NCBI RefSeq assembly: GCF_900231835.1
Contig: NZ_OCTN01000002.1
Location: 1 to 64,000, forward strand
Length of the DNA: 64,000 nucleotides
Direction: 5' to 3'
Source: Pontivivens marinum
Lineage (GTDB): Bacteria; Pseudomonadota; Alphaproteobacteria; Rhodobacterales; Rhodobacteraceae
Shown one piece after another: positions 30,815 to 38,926 of this stretch. The notes below the pieces were generated by a model. It was not told where the DNA came from, made no database searches, and saw only the letters and a program-made list of their open reading frames with translations. The position numbers and the translations under genes were made by a program. Within the stretch, counting starts at the first letter, position 1, and each line of letters begins with the position of its first letter.

Positions 30815-32886
30815 CCTTCGACTACGAGCCGCTGCCGCCCTTTGCGAGCATGGCGGGGGTGGTGCTGGACTGCCTGCCATCGCTGCGGCCGCCTGCGCGG
30901 ATCAGCGTGACGCAGGCCTGCGAGAGGTATCTGCGGGTCAAGGTCGGGGGCAGCTGGCAGCGGTTTGATCGGGGCGTGACGCCCTATATGAACGAGCCGC
31001 TGGATATGATGGCGTCGCGGCGGTTCCTGGAGCTGATCTTTGTGGGGCCTGCGCGGGCGGGCAAGAGCGAGCTGCTGCTCAAGGGCACGGCCTGCTATGC
31101 GATTGCCTGCGATCCCGGACCTGTTCATGTGACGCAGATGGACCGCGACTCCGCGAAGGCGTGGGCGGAGGATGAGCTGGCGCCCTCGGTGCGCAACAGC
31201 CCTGATCTGGCGGCGCTGCAGGGCAAGGCGCGCAGTGATCGCAATATCTTCAGCAAGCGGTTTATCGGCGGGACGAAGATCTCGATCGGGGCACCGACTG
31301 CGTCGAACTTTGCCAGCCGGACCTCGCGGTTCGAGCTGATCACCGATCTGGACCGGATGAAGCTGAACATCGACGGGGAGGGGGCGCCGTTCTCGCTGGC
31401 GGCGAAGCGTCCGCAGACCTTGCTGTCGCGGGGCATGGCGATGGCGGAAAGCTCGCCCGGTCATCCGATCCAGATCGAGGACTGGACACCGCAAAGCGTG
31501 CATGAGCTGCCGCCCTGCGAGGGGATTGTGGGGCTCTATAATGGCGGGACGCGGGCGCGGTGGTACTGGGATTGTCCGCATTGCGGGGAGGCGTTCGAGC
31601 CGCGCTTTGATCTGCTGGAATATGATGCGGAGCTGCCACCTGCGCAGGCCGGTGCATCAGCCGAGATGAAGTGCCCGGAATGCGGTGCGTTAATATCTGC
31701 CAGCGAGAAGCCCCGCCTGAACCGTTCTGGATACTGGCTTCACGAGACAAACGAGGGCGGTCTGGCGCGGGTCGAGGATCCGCGCATCAGATCCGTCAGT
31801 CGTCTGAGTTACCACCTGAACGGGGCGGCGGCGGCTTTTGCCAGTTGGTCCGCGATTGTCAGCCGTTACATGGTCGCCAGCCAGCATGCCAGAACCATGG
31901 GGGACGAGACGGGTCTGCAGGTGGTGGTGAACACGGATATCGGGCTGCCCTATCGACCCTCGATGATGGATGAGGAAAACGCGCTGACGGCGGAGGGCTT
32001 GCTCAAGCGGGCGGAGGGTCTGCCGCGGGGCGAGGCGCCGGACTGGACGCGGTTCGTGCTGGTCTCGGTGGATGTGCAGAAGGGCCGGTTTGTGGTTCAG
32101 GTCGAGGCCTGGGGCACCCATGGGGAGCGGGCCCTGATAGACCGGTTCGATCTGGCGCAGCCGCCCGATGATGCACCGGGGGCGGGAGATCCTGATCGCC
32201 CGCGGGCGCTGGCACCGGAGCGCTATTCCGAGGATTGGGACGTGTTGCGTCCGTTGCTGGACAGGGTCTGGCCTGTGAGCGGGCAGGGCTACGGCCTGCG
32301 CACGCTGGCGGTGGGATGCGATATGCACGGCCAGCCCGGGGTGACGGATCAGGCGGAGAAGTTCTGGCGCAAGATGCGGCGCGAGGGGCTGATGTCGCGG
32401 TTCTTTCTGATCCGGGGGCATGGCGGTCTGAAGCAGCGCTCGCTGGTCTGGTATGCGGCGCCCGAGCGGGCCCATGGCGGCAAGAAGGCGCGGGGGGTGA
32501 AGATCCTCAACATCGCAACCGATCTGGTGAAGGACTCGGTGACCCAGTCCCTGACGCGGCTTCCCGGACCTGGTGCATATCGTCTGGGCAACTGGATCGA
32601 TGCGGGTTTGCGCGACGAGTTGTGCGCGGAGCGTCGGGGGGCTGCTGGCTGGGAGATGAAGGCGGGGGTGAAGCGCAACGAGGCGTTTGACCTCGCGGGG
32701 TACAATCTCGCATTGGCGCGGCATCACGGCATTGAAAATATCGACTGGGATGCACCGCCGGATTGGGCGGCCTTTGGCATCGCGAATGTGCTGGCGGTGC
32801 CGCTGCGGGATCCGGACGCGGTCCCGTCCCCCCCTGAACCGCAGGCCCGCTCGAGGCCGCGCACGATCAAATATCTGGGAGGCTGA
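30811..32886 (+). CDS. Terminase large subunit (lambda gpA family)
   Basis: The 691-residue protein has the GpA plan. The N-terminal ATPase shows GPARAGKSELLLKG (Walker A type) and HVTQMDRDSAKAW. A zinc-ribbon-like CPHCGEAFEPR and CPECGAL pair follows, then a C-terminal nuclease region with SVDVQKGRFVVQVEAWG. It packages DNA into the prohead and cuts it at cos. The GTG start overlaps the small-subunit stop. Confidence 0.92.
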   Translation: MTFDYEPLPPFASMAGVVLDCLPSLRPPARISVTQACERYLRVKVGGSWQRFDRGVTPYMNEPLDMMASRRFLELIFVGPARAGKSELLLKGTACYAIACDPGPVHVTQMDRDSAKAWAEDELAPSVRNSPDLAALQGKARSDRNIFSKRFIGGTKISIGAPTASNFASRTSRFELITDLDRMKLNIDGEGAPFSLAAKRPQTLLSRGMAMAESSPGHPIQIEDWTPQSVHELPPCEGIVGLYNGGTRARWYWDCPHCGEAFEPRFDLLEYDAELPPAQAGASAEMKCPECGALISASEKPRLNRSGYWLHETNEGGLARVEDPRIRSVSRLSYHLNGAAAAFASWSAIVSRYMVASQHARTMGDETGLQVVVNTDIGLPYRPSMMDEENALTAEGLLKRAEGLPRGEAPDWTRFVLVSVDVQKGRFVVQVEAWGTHGERALIDRFDLAQPPDDAPGAGDPDRPRALAPERYSEDWDVLRPLLDRVWPVSGQGYGLRTLAVGCDMHGQPGVTDQAEKFWRKMRREGLMSRFFLIRGHGGLKQRSLVWYAAPERAHGGKKARGVKILNIATDLVKDSVTQSLTRLPGPGAYRLGNWIDAGLRDELCAERRGAAGWEMKAGVKRNEAFDLAGYNLALARHHGIENIDWDAPPDWAAFGIANVLAVPLRDPDAVPSPPEPQARSRPRTIKYLGG

Positions 32887-32887
32887 C

Positions 32888-33103
32888 ATGGCCGAATACA
32901 GACAGGCATACACGCAGGCAGATGTCGATTGCTTACGGGCTGCCTTGGCGCGTGGCGTGCTGAAAGCGACGATCAACGGCGAGAGTGTCGAATACGCCTC
33001 GATGGCGGAAATGCGAAAGCAGATCAACATCATGCAGGCCGACATTGAAGGTGTGACGCGCGGTCTGCGCACGCATTACCCCACAACATCGCGGGGTCTT
33101 TGA
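32888..33103 (+). CDS. Head-tail connector gpW-like protein
   Basis: A 71-residue protein (MAEYRQAYTQADVDCLRAAL, then GVLKATINGESVEYASMAEM) with the helix-hairpin-helix pattern and length of lambda gpW, which sits under the portal to hold DNA in the capsid. Its position between terminase and portal is the lambda order. It starts 1 nt after the terminase stop. Confidence 0.85.
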   Translation: MAEYRQAYTQADVDCLRAALARGVLKATINGESVEYASMAEMRKQINIMQADIEGVTRGLRTHYPTTSRGL

Positions 33104-33104
33104 G

Positions 33105-34484
33105 GTGGACCTGATCACGCGCGCAATGGCGCATTTTGCACCGCGCGCGGCCCTGCGTCGGGCCGAGGCGCATACCCGCTACACAGCATTGATGAACTAT
33201 GACGGGGCAAGCCGGGGGCGCCGGACCAAGGGATGGAAAGCGCCTGCAAGCTCGGCGGATGCGGCGGGATATGGTTCGCGGCGGCGGTTGCGCCAGCTGA
33301 GCCGCGATCTGGTGCGCAATGCGCCCTTTGCAGCGCGGGCCCAGCATCTGATCACGAACAATGTGGTCGGTGGTGGTTTTGTGCCGTCCATTAACGGGGC
33401 GGAGGATCCGCAACTGCGCGCTGTTCTCGACACCCATCTTGGCACAACGGCCATCGATGCGATGGGGCTGAATGACCTCGCGGCCTGTCAGCGGATCGCC
33501 ATGAACGCCGTGTTCGAGAGTGGCGAGTTGCTGGTGCGCCGCCGGATGCGGTTGAAGTCCGATGGCCTGACATTGCCGTTCCAGATCGAGCTGCTGGAGC
33601 CGGATTATCTGGACGAGACCAAGCAATGGAATGGCGGCAACGAAGTCATCGAGGGGATCGAATTTGATCCCTGGGGGCGGGTCGTTGCCTATTGGCTCTA
33701 TGACCAGCATCCCGGCGATGTGAGCCGGACGATCAACACTAAATCCCGCCGCTATGCCGCCCCGGAAATCCTGCATCTGCGCAAGCTGGATCGACCGGGT
33801 CAGGCGCGGGGCGTGCCGTGGATGGCGCCGGTGATCCTGACCCTGGGGGAGATGCGCGACTATCAGGAGGCGCAGATCACCAAGCAGCGGATGGCGGCGC
33901 TGATGGCGTTTTTTGTGGAGAGCGAGAGCGATGCGGGCGCGTCCAGGGGGACGGGGGCCAGTGCGCTGGATGATATCGGACCGGGCGCGATTATCGAGCT
34001 GGCGACGGGTCAGAAGGTCACCGCGACGGAGCCACCGAAAGTCGATGGCTATGACCAGTTCATGAAGCAGGGGCTGAGCGCGATCGCGTCGGGTCTGGGC
34101 CTGACCTATGAGGCGCTGTCGGGGGATTTGAGCGGTGTGAACTTCTCCAGCGCCCGGATGGGGCGGATGGAGATGAACCGCAATATCGAGGTGTGGCAGG
34201 GCCATATTATCCGCGCGCAATTCCTGACGGGGATCGAGCGGTGGATGCGCGAGGCCTGGCTGCTGAACTTCGGGAAAGCGGCTGACTGGCAGCTGAGCTG
34301 GACTGCGCCGCGCCCGCAACTGGTCGATCCGACCAGAGAGATCCCGGCAATGGTGAAAGAGATCTCGGCGGGCCTCAACAGTCGCCACGGCGTGATCCGG
34401 TCGCTGGGCCGCGATCCCGAGACAATCGACGCCGAATTGCAAGCGGACACATTCAGCACAGCAGGAGAGATCGATGGAGAGTGA
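33105..34484 (+). CDS. Portal protein (lambda gpB family)
   Basis: A 459-residue lambda-type portal. Typical segments are NAPFAARAQHLITNNVVGGG, LLEPDYLDE, GVPWMAPVILTLGEMRDYQE and GLTYEALSGDLSGVNFSSAR. The dodecamer forms the DNA entry vertex. GTG is used as start, next to the gpW stop. The last 11 bases overlap the protease-capsid gene. Confidence 0.92.
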   Translation: MDLITRAMAHFAPRAALRRAEAHTRYTALMNYDGASRGRRTKGWKAPASSADAAGYGSRRRLRQLSRDLVRNAPFAARAQHLITNNVVGGGFVPSINGAEDPQLRAVLDTHLGTTAIDAMGLNDLAACQRIAMNAVFESGELLVRRRMRLKSDGLTLPFQIELLEPDYLDETKQWNGGNEVIEGIEFDPWGRVVAYWLYDQHPGDVSRTINTKSRRYAAPEILHLRKLDRPGQARGVPWMAPVILTLGEMRDYQEAQITKQRMAALMAFFVESESDAGASRGTGASALDDIGPGAIIELATGQKVTATEPPKVDGYDQFMKQGLSAIASGLGLTYEALSGDLSGVNFSSARMGRMEMNRNIEVWQGHIIRAQFLTGIERWMREAWLLNFGKAADWQLSWTAPRPQLVDPTREIPAMVKEISAGLNSRHGVIRSLGRDPETIDAELQADTFSTAGEIDGE

Positions 34485-36642
34485 TCTGGTCGTGGGCGGC
34501 GAGATCGTCCTGAGCGGGGTGATCGGCTTTGACTGGTGGACGGGCGGCGGGATTACCCATGAGCTGGTGGTCGCGGCACTGGAGCAGTTCCCGGGGGATG
34601 TGACGGTGCGGCTGAACTCCGGCGGGGGTCATGCGACGGAGGGGGCAGCGATCCATGCGGCGCTGGTCTCGCATCCGGGGCGTGTGACGGTGATCGTCGA
34701 GGGTCTGGCGGCTTCGGCGGCGTCGCTGCTGGCGATGGCTGCGGATGATCTGGTGATGTCCGAGGCAGCGATGCTGATGATCCATGATCCGAGCACGGGG
34801 ATCTATGGCACGGCGGGGGATATGCGCGACGGTGCGGCGGCGCTGGATGCGCTGGCGGGCAATTACGCGCGGATCTACGGCAAGCGGGCGGGAATTACGG
34901 CCCGGGCTGCGCGCGACATCATGATTGCGGAGCGGTGGTACGGCTCGCAGGAGGCGGTTGATGCGGGCTTTGCCGATCGTGTTGCGGGCGCCGAGGGCGC
35001 GGATGCCGATAGCGCCGCCACGGCAAGCGCGATGAACGCAAGCGTTCCCCTGTTTGATTACCGGCTTTATGCCAATGCGCCTGCGGAGCTGGTGCGGATG
35101 GCGGAGACGCGACTGGGTTCGACCTCCCTGCGAGAGCGGCCCGATTTTGTGGCGGCATCTGCTGCTGCGCAACAGCAGCCGAGCGCTGCGACTTCCAACC
35201 TTCAGGAGAACAATATGCCCGATCGCAATCCCCAAAGCACACCAGATGCGACGCCCCCGGTGGCGCCCACGATGACCGCACCGACGCCAGCACCGGCACC
35301 AGTGCCTGCGCCAACACCCGCACCGGATATGGCTGCGGTGCGGGCGCAAGCGGTGCAGGGCGAGCGGGATCGCAGCGCTGCAATCCGCGCGGCGGCAGCG
35401 CCGTTTATGTCCACGCTGGGAGCGGAGGCTGTGGCGTCGATGATTGATGAGGGCATCACGCCCGAGCAGGCAAATGCCCGCATCCTGACACTGATGGCGG
35501 GGTCTGCGACTTCAGGTGGTGCACCCACGCCCTCGGGCCAGCGCGCACATATCCAGCGCGATGCAGGGGACACGCGGATGAGCGGCATGGTTGGCGCGCT
35601 GATGCACCGCGCGGCGCCCAATCGTCACGCGATGGAGGGCCCGGCAGTGGAGTTCCGCCATATGGGTCTGCGCGGTCTGGCGATGAGCCTGGGCGGGGGC
35701 ACGGGGTATAACCAGGCGGAGATGGTGCGCCAGGGGATGCGCTCGACCACGATGATGGGCGGCGCGCATGGGGTCAGTGATTTTGCTTACATTACGACAG
35801 AGGTGATGCGGCGGATGTTGCGGGCGGATTACACGCGGCGGGCGCCAACATGGGGGGCGATCTCGCGACGGCGCACGGCGACGGACTTCCGCAGCCTGCA
35901 TTCGGTGCGCTTTGGCGGCGATCTGACCTTCAAGACGGTGGGGGAGAATGGCGAGTACCAGCAGGCGCAGCTGAGCGATGAGGCCGAGAGCCTCGCCGTC
36001 CAGAAATACGGTCGCACGCTGAACATCACGTTTGAAGCGATTGTGAATGACGATATGGGCGCGTTCGAGCGTCTGCCATCGGACTTCGCGCGCAATGCCC
36101 GCAATCTGGAATCCAAGATCATCTGGGGCCTGATCCGCGACAATGCCAAGCTGGGTGATAATAAGGCGCTGTTCCACGCGGGTCACGGCAATCTGGCCGG
36201 ATCGGCCGGTGCTGTCAGCGTGGCGGCTGTGGGGGCAGGTCGCAAGGCGATGTGGGAGCAACGCCCCTATGGCAGCACGGATAAGAGCGACTTTATCGAG
36301 GTGGAGCCGGATCTCCTGTTCGTGCCGCCTGCGCTGGAGCTTGCGGCCTTGCAGTTCACCACGGCGGTGAACCCGAACAAGCAGGTTGATGTGAACCCGT
36401 TCACGCTGACCCCGACGACGGAGGCACGTCTGGGCAGTGCTGCGGGGGGCTCCGATACCGCGTGGTATCTGTTCAGCAGCGAGTTGCCGCCGCTGGAGCA
36501 TGCTTTGCTGGAAGGGTTCGAGGAGCCGATGGTGGAGACCAAATCGGGGATGAACCCGGATGGTGTGACGATGGATGCGCGTCACATCTTCGGGGCGAAC
36601 GCGACGGAATATCGCGGCTCTTATAAAAACGCCGGCGCCTGA
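34474..36642 (+). CDS. Fused prohead protease - linker - major capsid protein
   Basis: One 722-residue frame joins two normally separate proteins. Residues 1-190 are a ClpP/S49-like head maturation protease, with VEGLAASAASLLAMAA (likely nucleophile Ser81) and MLMIHDPS (His104). A Pro/Ala-rich linker near residues 250-285 follows. The rest is a capsid protein (VRFGGDLTFKTVGENGEYQQ, SKIIWGLIRDN, ending ATEYRGSYKNAGA). An internal ATG at 35215 with a strong ribosome site could give a 475-residue scaffold-capsid product lacking the protease, similar in logic to lambda C/Nu3. Confidence 0.85.
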   Translation: MESDLVVGGEIVLSGVIGFDWWTGGGITHELVVAALEQFPGDVTVRLNSGGGHATEGAAIHAALVSHPGRVTVIVEGLAASAASLLAMAADDLVMSEAAMLMIHDPSTGIYGTAGDMRDGAAALDALAGNYARIYGKRAGITARAARDIMIAERWYGSQEAVDAGFADRVAGAEGADADSAATASAMNASVPLFDYRLYANAPAELVRMAETRLGSTSLRERPDFVAASAAAQQQPSAATSNLQENNMPDRNPQSTPDATPPVAPTMTAPTPAPAPVPAPTPAPDMAAVRAQAVQGERDRSAAIRAAAAPFMSTLGAEAVASMIDEGITPEQANARILTLMAGSATSGGAPTPSGQRAHIQRDAGDTRMSGMVGALMHRAAPNRHAMEGPAVEFRHMGLRGLAMSLGGGTGYNQAEMVRQGMRSTTMMGGAHGVSDFAYITTEVMRRMLRADYTRRAPTWGAISRRRTATDFRSLHSVRFGGDLTFKTVGENGEYQQAQLSDEAESLAVQKYGRTLNITFEAIVNDDMGAFERLPSDFARNARNLESKIIWGLIRDNAKLGDNKALFHAGHGNLAGSAGAVSVAAVGAGRKAMWEQRPYGSTDKSDFIEVEPDLLFVPPALELAALQFTTAVNPNKQVDVNPFTLTPTTEARLGSAAGGSDTAWYLFSSELPPLEHALLEGFEEPMVETKSGMNPDGVTMDARHIFGANATEYRGSYKNAGA
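35203..35217 (+). promoter_or_regulatory. Internal ribosome site and in-frame ATG within the protease-capsid gene
   Basis: CAGGAG lies 6 nt before ATG 35215, codon 248 of the fused gene and in frame. It begins the Pro/Ala linker (MPDRNPQSTPD), exactly at the domain boundary. Confidence 0.6.
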
Positions 36643-36694
36643 TCCGGACCGGGCGATCTGATCCATCCTGATATTCAATGACATGGAGACACTC

Positions 36695-37027
36695 ATGAAG
36701 AATTACGTGCAACCCGGTGATCACGTCACCGTGCCCGCGCCATCCGGTGGCGTTACAGCCGGTGCGCTGGTCACCATCGCCGCGCTGAGCGGTGTCGCGC
36801 AGGCGGCGGCTGCTGAAGGCGAGCCTGTGGAGCTGGTGCGCAAGGGGGTTTTTGACCTTCCCAAAACATCGGCGCAGGCCTGGGCCGTTGGGGAGAAGAT
36901 CTATGCAACCGCTGCGGGGGTCTGCACCACCGTCGCCTCATCCAACATGCTGGTCGGTGTCGCTGTCGAGGTCGCGGCCAACCCGTCGGGCACCGGTCGT
37001 GTGCTGCTGGACGGCGCGGCGCGTTAA
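36695..37027 (+). CDS. Capsid decoration protein (DUF2190-like)
   Basis: A 110-residue, beta-rich protein: MKNYVQPGDHVTVPAPSGGV, then GVFDLPKTSAQAWAVGEKIY and GVAVEVAANPSGTGRVLLDG. This pattern fits DUF2190, a family of head decoration or cement proteins encoded right after the capsid gene. I start at 36695, preceded by GGAG, rather than at 36683. Confidence 0.8.
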   Translation: MKNYVQPGDHVTVPAPSGGVTAGALVTIAALSGVAQAAAAEGEPVELVRKGVFDLPKTSAQAWAVGEKIYATAAGVCTTVASSNMLVGVAVEVAANPSGTGRVLLDGAAR

Positions 37028-37030
37028 TCG

Positions 37031-37345
37031 ATGGGCTCGCCCTTTGACGGCATGGCCGAGGCCCTGACGGGGATATTTGGCGAGAGCGTCACGCTGATCG
37101 TTGATGGCGTTGCGCGGTCTGTTCACGGCGTGCTGCGCCATGTGCCAGTGGAGATGATCCGCGATGGCGGCCAGATCGGCGAGACGCTGCCGGTGTTGCG
37201 GATCGCGGCAACGGATGCGGCAGGGCTGAAGGCAGGCCGCGATCTCGTCATTGTCGAAACAGAAACCTACGGGTTCTCCCGCAACCCGCGCCCCTATCGA
37301 TCGGGGGGCGGGCTTGTCGAAATCGAACTGGAGATCGTCTCATGA
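37031..37345 (+). CDS. Head-tail joining protein (lambda gpFII-like)
   Basis: A 104-residue protein with an N-terminal helix (FDGMAEALTGIFGESVTLIV) and a beta-rich remainder (GETLPVLRIAATDAAGLKAG, LVEIELEIVS). The size, composition and location match gpFII-type head-tail joining proteins. Motif evidence is modest. Its stop overlaps the next start. Confidence 0.65.
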   Translation: MGSPFDGMAEALTGIFGESVTLIVDGVARSVHGVLRHVPVEMIRDGGQIGETLPVLRIAATDAAGLKAGRDLVIVETETYGFSRNPRPYRSGGGLVEIELEIVS

Positions 37346-37578
37346 GCAAGACCAAATCCTATAAGGTGCTGCGCAGCTGCGTGGCGGCGGATGGCGCATC
37401 GATCGCGAAGGGCGGGTCGGTGCTGCTGGATGCGGAGCAGGCGGTGCTGTGGCAGCAGGCGGGCAAGATCGGGGCCTCGGCCCCTACATCTGTCCCGACC
37501 CTGATCTCTGAGCCTGTCTCCCCACCGGTCACGACACCAGCCGTCAAAACCGACAGCAAAGCCCCATCACGCGAATGA
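37342..37578 (+). CDS. Small phage head/tail-region protein (78 aa)
   Basis: The first 45 residues (SYKVLRSCVAADGASIAKGG then SVLLDAEQAVLWQQAG) look like a small beta domain. The remainder is a disordered Pro/Thr/Ser-rich tail. No function is assigned. It overlaps both neighbours by 4 nt. Confidence 0.55.
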   Translation: MSKTKSYKVLRSCVAADGASIAKGGSVLLDAEQAVLWQQAGKIGASAPTSVPTLISEPVSPPVTTPAVKTDSKAPSRE

Positions 37579-38006
37579 TCCACCAGCGCACGCATATCCG
37601 GAGCGCGGCCCATGGGGTGATCCGGGCGGCGCTAGCGGCGGGGATCACGGTGCGGCAGGCCTCGCCCTATGATCTGGGCCGCGATCTGATGCCGTGCGTC
37701 TTTGTGACGGGCGGGGATGGATCGGCGCAGGTGGCGGGGCAGTCGCTGGCGCGCGAGATGATGCTGGAGATCAGCATTGTGGATCGCGGGACGGCGGAGG
37801 CGATCGAGGATCAGCTCGATGCCTTGCAGGCGCAGGTCGAGATCGCGCTGGCGGCGGATCCACAGCTCGGCGGTGCGTGCCAGAGCCTGCATCTGACACA
37901 GGAAAAGCGCGCTTTCGAGAAAGCCGAGGATGTGCTGGGCGAGGCGCTTTTGCTGTTCCGCGTGGTCTACGGCACGACGCGGCGCGATCCCACTACTCTC
38001 ACATAG
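37575..38006 (+). CDS. Minor tail protein, probable tail terminator (gpU-like)
   Basis: A 143-residue alpha/beta protein (MIHQRTHIRSAAHGVIRAAL, REMMLEISIVDRGTAEAIED, EDVLGEALLLFRVVYGTT). The position before the tube gene and the length fit the lambda gpZ/gpU class, which ends the tail tube and connects it to the head. The assignment is mainly positional. Confidence 0.6.
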   Translation: MIHQRTHIRSAAHGVIRAALAAGITVRQASPYDLGRDLMPCVFVTGGDGSAQVAGQSLAREMMLEISIVDRGTAEAIEDQLDALQAQVEIALAADPQLGGACQSLHLTQEKRAFEKAEDVLGEALLLFRVVYGTTRRDPTTLT

Positions 38007-38058
38007 TGACGGCAACACTCACATAATTCCACATTACCCACGCAACAGGAGGTGCTCT

Positions 38059-38451
38059 ATGCCCCGCGTAACTGGCGATGATGTCATCGTAAAAATCGGC
38101 GACGTGACTGTCACCGGCATCAAGGAGGTGAGCTGGTCCGAGACGACCGGCACGGTGACCTCTTCGATTGCAGGCCGCAAGACGGATCATCACGGCTCCG
38201 GCAAAACGACAATGACCGGCTCGATCAAGGTGGAGCGCTATCCCGGCGATGCGGGGCAGGCGGGCCTGATCTCGGGCGCGGTCGTGGCGCTCAAGCTGTT
38301 CCCTGACGGGGACGGATCGGGGGCGGAGCAGATCGATGTGGATGTTGTTTTGACGGGTAAGGATTACGGCAATCTGGGGTCCACCGAGTTCCAGACCCAT
38401 GATGTGCCCTTTGCCAATGCGGGCGATATTGTGCGCACGGCTGTGACATGA
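38059..38451 (+). CDS. Major tail tube protein
   Basis: A 130-residue beta-rich protein starting MPRVTGDDVIVKIGDVTVTG, with a tube-like pattern (SGKTTMTGSIKVERYPGDAG, EQIDVDVVLTGKDYGNLGS). A strong AGGAGG site lies 7 nt before the ATG, fitting a highly expressed structural protein. It precedes the tail chaperone pair and the tape measure, the standard siphovirus order. Confidence 0.75.
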   Translation: MPRVTGDDVIVKIGDVTVTGIKEVSWSETTGTVTSSIAGRKTDHHGSGKTTMTGSIKVERYPGDAGQAGLISGAVVALKLFPDGDGSGAEQIDVDVVLTGKDYGNLGSTEFQTHDVPFANAGDIVRTAVT

Positions 38452-38789
38452 ACGGGGCCTTTCTGGAGCGGGTCAAGGGAACCCGCAGCTCCGGGATGAT
38501 CACGATGGATGCGCCGGAACTGGGGACCAAAGAGGATCCGTTCACGCTCTATCTGATGCCGCCTGCCTTGCGCGATAGCGATTATTCCTCGCAGGCGGTG
38601 GGCGAGTTCGAGCGGGTGATCCGGTTGTTCATCCGGATTGCGCGGGATGCGGACGGCAAGCGCCTGGTCGAGGATGCGGATCTGCGCGAGTTGATGCGCG
38701 AGGGCGGCGCGCCGGTGATGTATCCGGTGGCCTTGCGGGCGCTGAAGCTGGTCGCGGTTCCGAAGTTCGGGGACACGGTAAAAAACTGA
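38448..38789 (+). CDS. Tail assembly chaperone (lambda gpG-like)
   Basis: A 113-residue helical protein (MNGAFLERVKGTRSSGMITM, YSSQAVGEFERVIRLFIRIA, MYPVALRALKLVAVPKFG). It ends GTA AAA AAC TGA, so its last codons form a -1 slippery heptamer. A shifted ribosome would add 46 residues from the next frame, giving a 159-residue long form equivalent to gpGT. It escorts the tape measure during tail assembly. Confidence 0.75.
   Translation: MNGAFLERVKGTRSSGMITMDAPELGTKEDPFTLYLMPPALRDSDYSSQAVGEFERVIRLFIRIARDADGKRLVEDADLRELMREGGAPVMYPVALRALKLVAVPKFGDTVKN
38780..38786 (+). promoter_or_regulatory. -1 ribosomal frameshift site (A AAA AAC)
   Basis: The heptamer is in the phase required for tandem slippage (XXY = AAA, YYZ = AAC) directly before the TGA of the gpG-like gene. 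After the slip the ribosome reads CTG ATG GCG into the small overlapping frame. Confidence 0.75.
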
Positions 38790-38926
38790 TGGCGCGTCCC
38801 GATCTGCGGACGCGCTATCATCTGGCCTACAAGCTGAAAAAGACCCTCACCGAAATCGAGGCAATGCCCATGGCCGAATATGTCGGATGGCTTGCCCTGT
38901 TCGAAGTGGATGCACCAGATGGATGA
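38789..38926 (+). CDS. Tail chaperone extension (gpT-like), expressed by -1 frameshift
   Basis: A 45-codon frame (MARPDLRTRYHLAYKLKKTL ... FEVDAPDG) joined to the gpG-like gene by a slippery site and overlapping the tape-measure start by 8 nt. Its ATG overlaps the gpG-like stop, so independent initiation is also possible. In lambda the T part of gpGT contacts the tape measure and tube subunits. Confidence 0.7.
   Translation: MARPDLRTRYHLAYKLKKTLTEIEAMPMAEYVGWLALFEVDAPDG

Noticed and set aside
31690-34442. Long minus-strand frames (460-470 codons) opposite terminase and portal
   Set aside because: They are mirror frames of high-GC genes; the products are Arg/His/Pro-rich and match nothing, while the plus strand encodes clear phage proteins.
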